DNA of 64,000 bases from Cricetomys ansorgei (lineage: Eukaryota > Chordata > Mammalia > Rodentia > Nesomyidae), in the NCBI GenBank assembly GCA_026225945.1, contig JAMJFZ010000289.1, positions 3,408,501 through 3,472,500 on the forward strand, read 5' to 3'. Of the stretch, positions 60,180-64,000 are shown in pieces. The notes beneath the pieces are model-generated. The model did not search any database. It saw only the letters and a list, made by a program, of their open reading frames with translations, and had not been told where the DNA came from. Both the position numbers and the translations under genes were made by a program. Every line of letters starts with the position of its first letter. Position 1 is the first letter of the stretch.

Positions 60180-60735
60180 CAACACTGAATGGACAGGCAG
60201 GTTCTCAGCTCAGAGTAGAGTCTGTTTCAGGGTCAGTGAGTTAAGGATGAATCAGTTACAGCAGACAGCATGGGACAGTGAGAGCATGTAGCAACACAGA
60301 AGAGCTTGGCAGAAGTCAGTACCAGACAGGAAGAGTGAGTCAGTGTTAAGCCAAGCAGAGCAGTTCAATCTGAGGCAGCCAGAGTTTGCTAGTCGAAAAG
60401 TTGAGTCAGAAACAGTAAACTGGCTCAGAAGGTCAGTTTGAACTTGGCAGCTTGGAAAAGAGTTTGAGCCTGAACCAATAGGGTCAGAGTTCAAAAGGAG
60501 CTAATCAAAGTGACTCAGTTAGCAGGCTGAGGCTGAAGCCTTCTAAATCTGGGATAGCACTTTAAAAGTTCTAGATTGTATAGAGGCTGAATTCTTCCAG
60601 TTCTAGGCTTAAGAAGAGATTGTACAGAGGCTGAAATGTTCCAGGGCTCCAGGCTAAGAACTAGTGATTTAATTAGACAAAGAATAAACTGTCCTCTGTC
60701 CTGAGTCAATGAATCTACATCTGGCATGAATCCAT
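60180..60735 (+). mobile_element. AGTCAG-rich LTR-like element, copy 4
   Basis: 'gaagagtgagtcagtgttaa', 'ggctcagaaggtcagtttga', 'agagttcaaaaggagctaat', 'caaagtgactcagttagcag' and 'ttaattagacaaagaataaa' correspond in order to copy 2. AATAAA at 60,683-60,688 is in the same position relative to the 3' words 'gaatctacatctgg'. Minus-strand frames of 80 and 95 codons here are spurious. Confidence 0.75.
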
Positions 60736-60739
60736 ACCC

Positions 60740-61495
60740 ACATGAAAGGCTAGGGATTGTAACAAAACTGTTGCTTGCTAAGCAAGCATCTGTCACCAAC
60801 ACAAGCCCTTACCAAACTCTCAGATTTCATCTTCAAATATTAAGTTCAAAACAATAATTACATTCCTTAATAATTGAATTTTTTGTATCATTTTTTAATT
60901 AATTTATTTTTAAATGAGTGTGAGCCCTTTTCTCCATGGGTATACTAGATTTTTGGTGATATTTTCTCTTCCCCTTCAGTTTCTATGACTTAAATACTGT
61001 GATGTATTGTTGGTTGTTATCAGCAAAGCTCATAAAAAGGAAAAAAAAAACAGGTTTTGCAACTTTGGTGTAAAAGAATAGAGGCTGGTACAGTGAGATC
61101 TTGTAAAGGGATTAAACATATGTTCCCAACCTTAGAAACAGAGGTGAAGCTTTGATTATCTGTGAAGGAATTTAAAGGATGGCAGAAAAGTGCAGAAACA
61201 AAGATGTGCAAGCATGTAGTGAAGCAAGGGGAACACAGCCTCAGCCTCACTGTAAAGCAACTTAGGGAATGTGTGTAGTATGGGGTTGGGGCTCAAAAGA
61301 TGCTTGCAACCCTCAGAGCACACCCATGGCTCTTATGAGACTCAACTCCAGTTGCTGGTATTAGTCAGTAGGGGGGAAAGAAATAGCATTTTGTCACACT
61401 GCATGACTCAGGCCAAGAGTATCCAGTTACCATCAATCTTAACTGAGAAAATCCCTCCACAAGCTTGCCCTGTAGTCAAGTCTATAGGACATTTT
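60740..61495. other. Unclassified sequence
   Basis: No family or exon recognised between the LTR-like element and the MaLR-like LTR. Confidence 0.4.
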
Positions 61496-61496
61496 C

Positions 61497-61985
61497 TTGA
61501 TCGGTGAATGATGTGTGGGGGCCCAGTCCATTATGGGTTGTGTGACCCTTGGGCAGGTGGTCCTCAGGAATCTAATAAAACAAGCTGAACAAGCCAATCA
61601 GCAGTATTTTCCCATGTTCTATGCCTCAGTTCCTGACTCTTGAGTCTCTGATTTGAGTTTCTGTGCTGACTTTCTTTAAAAATGGATCATAACATGAAAG
61701 TTTAAATAGAATAAAATCTTTCCTCCACAAGTTGCTTGCGGTCATTTGTTTTATTTTGTTTCGATTTTTGTTTTTTGTTTTTTGTTTTTTCCCAGACAAG
61801 GTTTTTTTGTTGTAACTCTGGCTGTCCTGAAACTCACTCTGTAGACCAGGCTGGCCTCAAACTCACAGAGATCCACCTGCCTCTGCTTTCGGTGCTGGGA
61901 TTATGCACACATGGGGCATGCACCACCACTTGGCTGGCTCTGTTGTTTTATCACAGCAATAAAAACTCTAAGGCAGTGGGTAATA
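61497..61985 (+). mobile_element. MaLR-like LTR, split by a B1
   Basis: 'gggggcccagtccattatgg', 'gacccttgggcaggtggtcc', 'aacaagctgaacaagccaat', 'agaataaaatctttcctcca' and 'caagttgcttgcggtcattt' are followed, after a B1, by 'tttatcacagcaataaaaac'. Reversed, these are the words of the element at 27,089-27,547. Here AATAAA (about 61,711) lies on the plus strand near the 3' end, which fixes the sense strand of the family. The 5' part is missing. Confidence 0.8.
61755..61942 (-). mobile_element. B1 SINE inserted in the MaLR-like LTR
   Basis: Antisense B1 ('ttgttgtaactctggctgtc', 'ctctgtagaccaggctggcc', 'cacagagatccacctgcctc'). The 9-bp repeat ttgttttat flanks it at 61,746-61,754 and 61,943-61,951. 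A 95-codon frame across it is spurious. Confidence 0.96.
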
Positions 61986-61989
61986 TGAT

Positions 61990-62485
61990 CAAAATCCATT
62001 GTATAAAATTCTCAAAAACTTAATGAAATTATTTTAAAATAACACGTAGCACATTTACACTTTCAAAAGAAAATCATCACATACCATACATTTTTAAGAA
62101 GCTTCTACTAGCCCTTTCTTTATCTATGAATATGTGCAAAAGCATAACAGCATGTATGGATGCATTCTAGGTGATAGGGCTATGAACATGACACATGGAT
62201 CTGTAAATCCCTGCTTACAGACGCATTGCTCAAATTACTAATTTTTGTTTTCTATCCCTACACTTTGTAACTATGGTAGCATAGTCTGCATAAAGTGACA
62301 AGAAAGTGGCAAGTAGGTAAAAGTAATCAGTGCTCTAATTAGGAATAGTGAATGAATTAGACTAAATGGATTGTCTGATTATTGGGAGAATTTTTGTAGA
62401 CTTTTAGAGAATAGTAAGCAAAAGTTAAATAATATGTAATGCCCTATTTTAAAATAGTCAAATAAAAACATGTATTTAAAGTATC
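61990..62485. other. Unique AT-rich sequence, nothing recognised
   Basis: No gene or repeat signature. Confidence 0.45.
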
Positions 62486-62490
62486 TATAA

Positions 62491-62682
62491 TGAGCCTGTA
62501 GAGATGGCTCAGCAATAAAATGCTTTTGTTGCTCTTGCAAAGGATCAAGGCTTATTTTCAAGCAATTACATGATGACTGATAACTCCATGGAACTCCAGT
62601 TCCAAACCCTCCAATGTGCTATTCTGTCCCGATGCACAGACATGGATGCAAGTAAAAACATGTATAATATTAAGAAAATAGG
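62491..62682 (+). mobile_element. B3/B2-type SINE
   Basis: 'gagcctgtagagatggctca' (A-box side), 'cttgcaaaggatcaaggctt', 'gaactccagttccaaaccct' and 'gatgcacagacatggatgca' give a near full-length B3-type SINE with an AT-rich tail. Confidence 0.88.
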
Positions 62683-62689
62683 CCAGTAA

Positions 62690-63885
62690 TGGTAATGTTA
62701 AAGTCATTAAATATACTTTATTTAATTAAGGTAAAAAAGGGCATTTTAAAATAAATTAATGACATTTCATATACTGCAGAAACAAGCTTATTACAAATAA
62801 GACAAATTAGACATCATTAAGTTTACCCTTGTATAAAAAAGTAATGGTTATTTTACTTTTGATACTTGAGTCTGCATTATTAAGAAATTCTGTAGCATTA
62901 CAACTATGTTTCTGTTTGTTTCATTGGTAGTCATTCAAAAGTAATCATTCACCATGAGCCTAATCGCAGACACTATAGAGAGAAAGGAAATTTTCCTGAA
63001 TGTTGCTTTTAAAACTCTAAAACTAACAACTTAATTTTAGAAGCTTCCAACTTCAAAGTGACAAGGCATATCCAATTTTCTCCCAAAGGATTTGATCTTT
63101 TACTCTCTTACTTTTTCATCCACTATAAATAAATAATCAAAATCTCTGCGAAGCCACATAGAAGAATTTCAGATTCCAGGAAACTGAAAGTTTTTCCGTA
63201 GGTGAACCACAGAAACCCATTTGCCTGAGAACGGATCTAGAGACACTTCACAGAGGCAGATGCTGTGGCAATGTGCTTATGTGTCTCGGTTTACCTCTGT
63301 GAGCATGTGCACAGAAAGCAAATGTGATATCTATGTGGGATCAGAAAGATCAACTGGATTCTTACAAAGCTACGAGAAAGATGAAGGGCAGTTTTAATCA
63401 TTTGAAAGAAGAAAGGAAAGGCTCAAATATTAATGGGCTACAATTTGAAACTTTGACTTATCTTCAATTCCAACAACAGATAGCACAAGTAAAAATAATT
63501 TGTAGTGTGGTGAACTGGTTGTACCCAAGAGAACTGTAACAAGGTATGACTGCTGTGTTCAGTAGCAATTTAAACTTAGAAGTCTTTCTCCAAAATTATA
63601 GTCACTGGTACCCCTTTTCCCAGCATATCACTGTCCCATTACCTGCTGGATCGAACTTCTTTGAGGACATTCTTTGATTCTTCCATTTTTTAACTTTTCT
63701 AATCACAAATTATTTATATTTGAATACTAAAGAATTCTGACGTGATACATCACTTCTGTCTCATGAATATCACCAAAGTTTTACTATAATTCTAACTTAG
63801 TGGTAAAGAAAAATGTGGGTAATCGGATCATAACAAAAGCCATAACATTAGTGGTAGAAAGCTAAGATTTTGGATTTGGGAGAAA
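62690..63885. other. Unique AT-rich sequence
   Basis: No transposon or exon recognised; the longest frame is 71 codons. Confidence 0.45.
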
Positions 63886-63889
63886 CAAA

Positions 63890-64000
63890 GAGAGAGAAAA
63901 GAGTCATCCTTGACTACATGGTGAGTTTGACAGCAATGTGGGCTTCATAAGACCCTGTCTCTAATAAGCAAACAAAAAGAAAGAACAGAAGGAAGAAAGA
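63890..64000 (+). mobile_element. Old B1/PB1-type SINE 3' part, reaching the window end
   Basis: 'catccttgactacatggtga', 'gtttgacagcaatgtgggct' and 'cataagaccctgtctctaat' with an A-rich tail fit the 3' part of an old B1-like SINE. Confidence 0.7.

Noticed and set aside
1..64000. Bacterial, phage or plasmid system (operons, toxin-antitoxin, defence)
   Set aside because: SINE, LINE and LTR content show rodent nuclear DNA; no dense coding or ribosome-binding sites.

Overview
This window is AT-rich, non-coding mammalian DNA dominated by transposable elements. The SINE set (7SL-derived B1, tRNA-derived B2/B3-type, ID/B4-type), rodent-style L1 3' ends and a URR1-like hAT element point to a muroid rodent. 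Most of the B1 copies carry CAGAGTTACAACAGAG where the mouse and rat consensus, as I remember it, has CAGGGCTACACAGAG, so the species is probably not Mus or Rattus; this was judged by eye. I found no convincing protein-coding exon, tRNA, rRNA, CRISPR array or bacterial-type operon. Open frames are short, and many lie inside repeats. The window is probably intergenic or deep intronic.

Layout. 0-3.9 kb: L1 3' ends in both orientations, a URR1-like hAT element and a 300-bp TATG/CA array. 5.5-7.2 kb: one B3-like and three B1 SINEs. 7.2-14 kb: mostly unique sequence with old B1, B3 and L1 pieces and GT/AT repeats. 14.1-15 kb: a rodent repeat I recognise but cannot classify. 16.9-17.6 kb: first copy (minus) of an LTR-like family rich in AGTCAG. 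19.6-23.8 kb: a long antisense L1 with an inverted segment and nested insertions. 26-27.5 kb: a sense L1 split by a B1, then a TGT...ACA LTR-like element. 28.5-29.6 kb: antisense L1 and a B1. 29.6-34.7 kb: largely unique. 34.7-36.1 kb: second AGTCAG copy, a B4 SINE, a MaLR fragment and a B1. 38.9-40 kb: a HAL1-like ORF1 remnant. 40-46 kb: mostly unique, with a polypyrimidine tract and SINEs. 46.8-48.7 kb: antisense L1 split by a B1 with a clear target-site duplication. 48.7-52.5 kb: a very decayed tract that may be an old betaretrovirus-like internal region. 52.56-53.00 kb: a GC- and CpG-rich solo LTR. 53.3-54.1 kb: antisense L1 3' UTR. 54.1-54.8 kb: an old B1 interrupted by a solo LTR with an exact 6-bp target duplication. 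56.9-62 kb: complex TA/TG repeats, two more AGTCAG copies, an MLT1-like fragment, and a MaLR-like LTR split by a B1. 62.5 kb to the end: one B3 and one old B1 3' end.

No genes act together here. What can be read is the order of insertions: L1, MaLR and hAT first, then B1 and LTR insertions into them. All family names come from memory of consensus sequences and were not checked by a search. I see no undescribed biological system; the most useful leads are the two solo LTRs, the AGTCAG-rich family, the rearranged L1 and the possible betaretroviral remnant.
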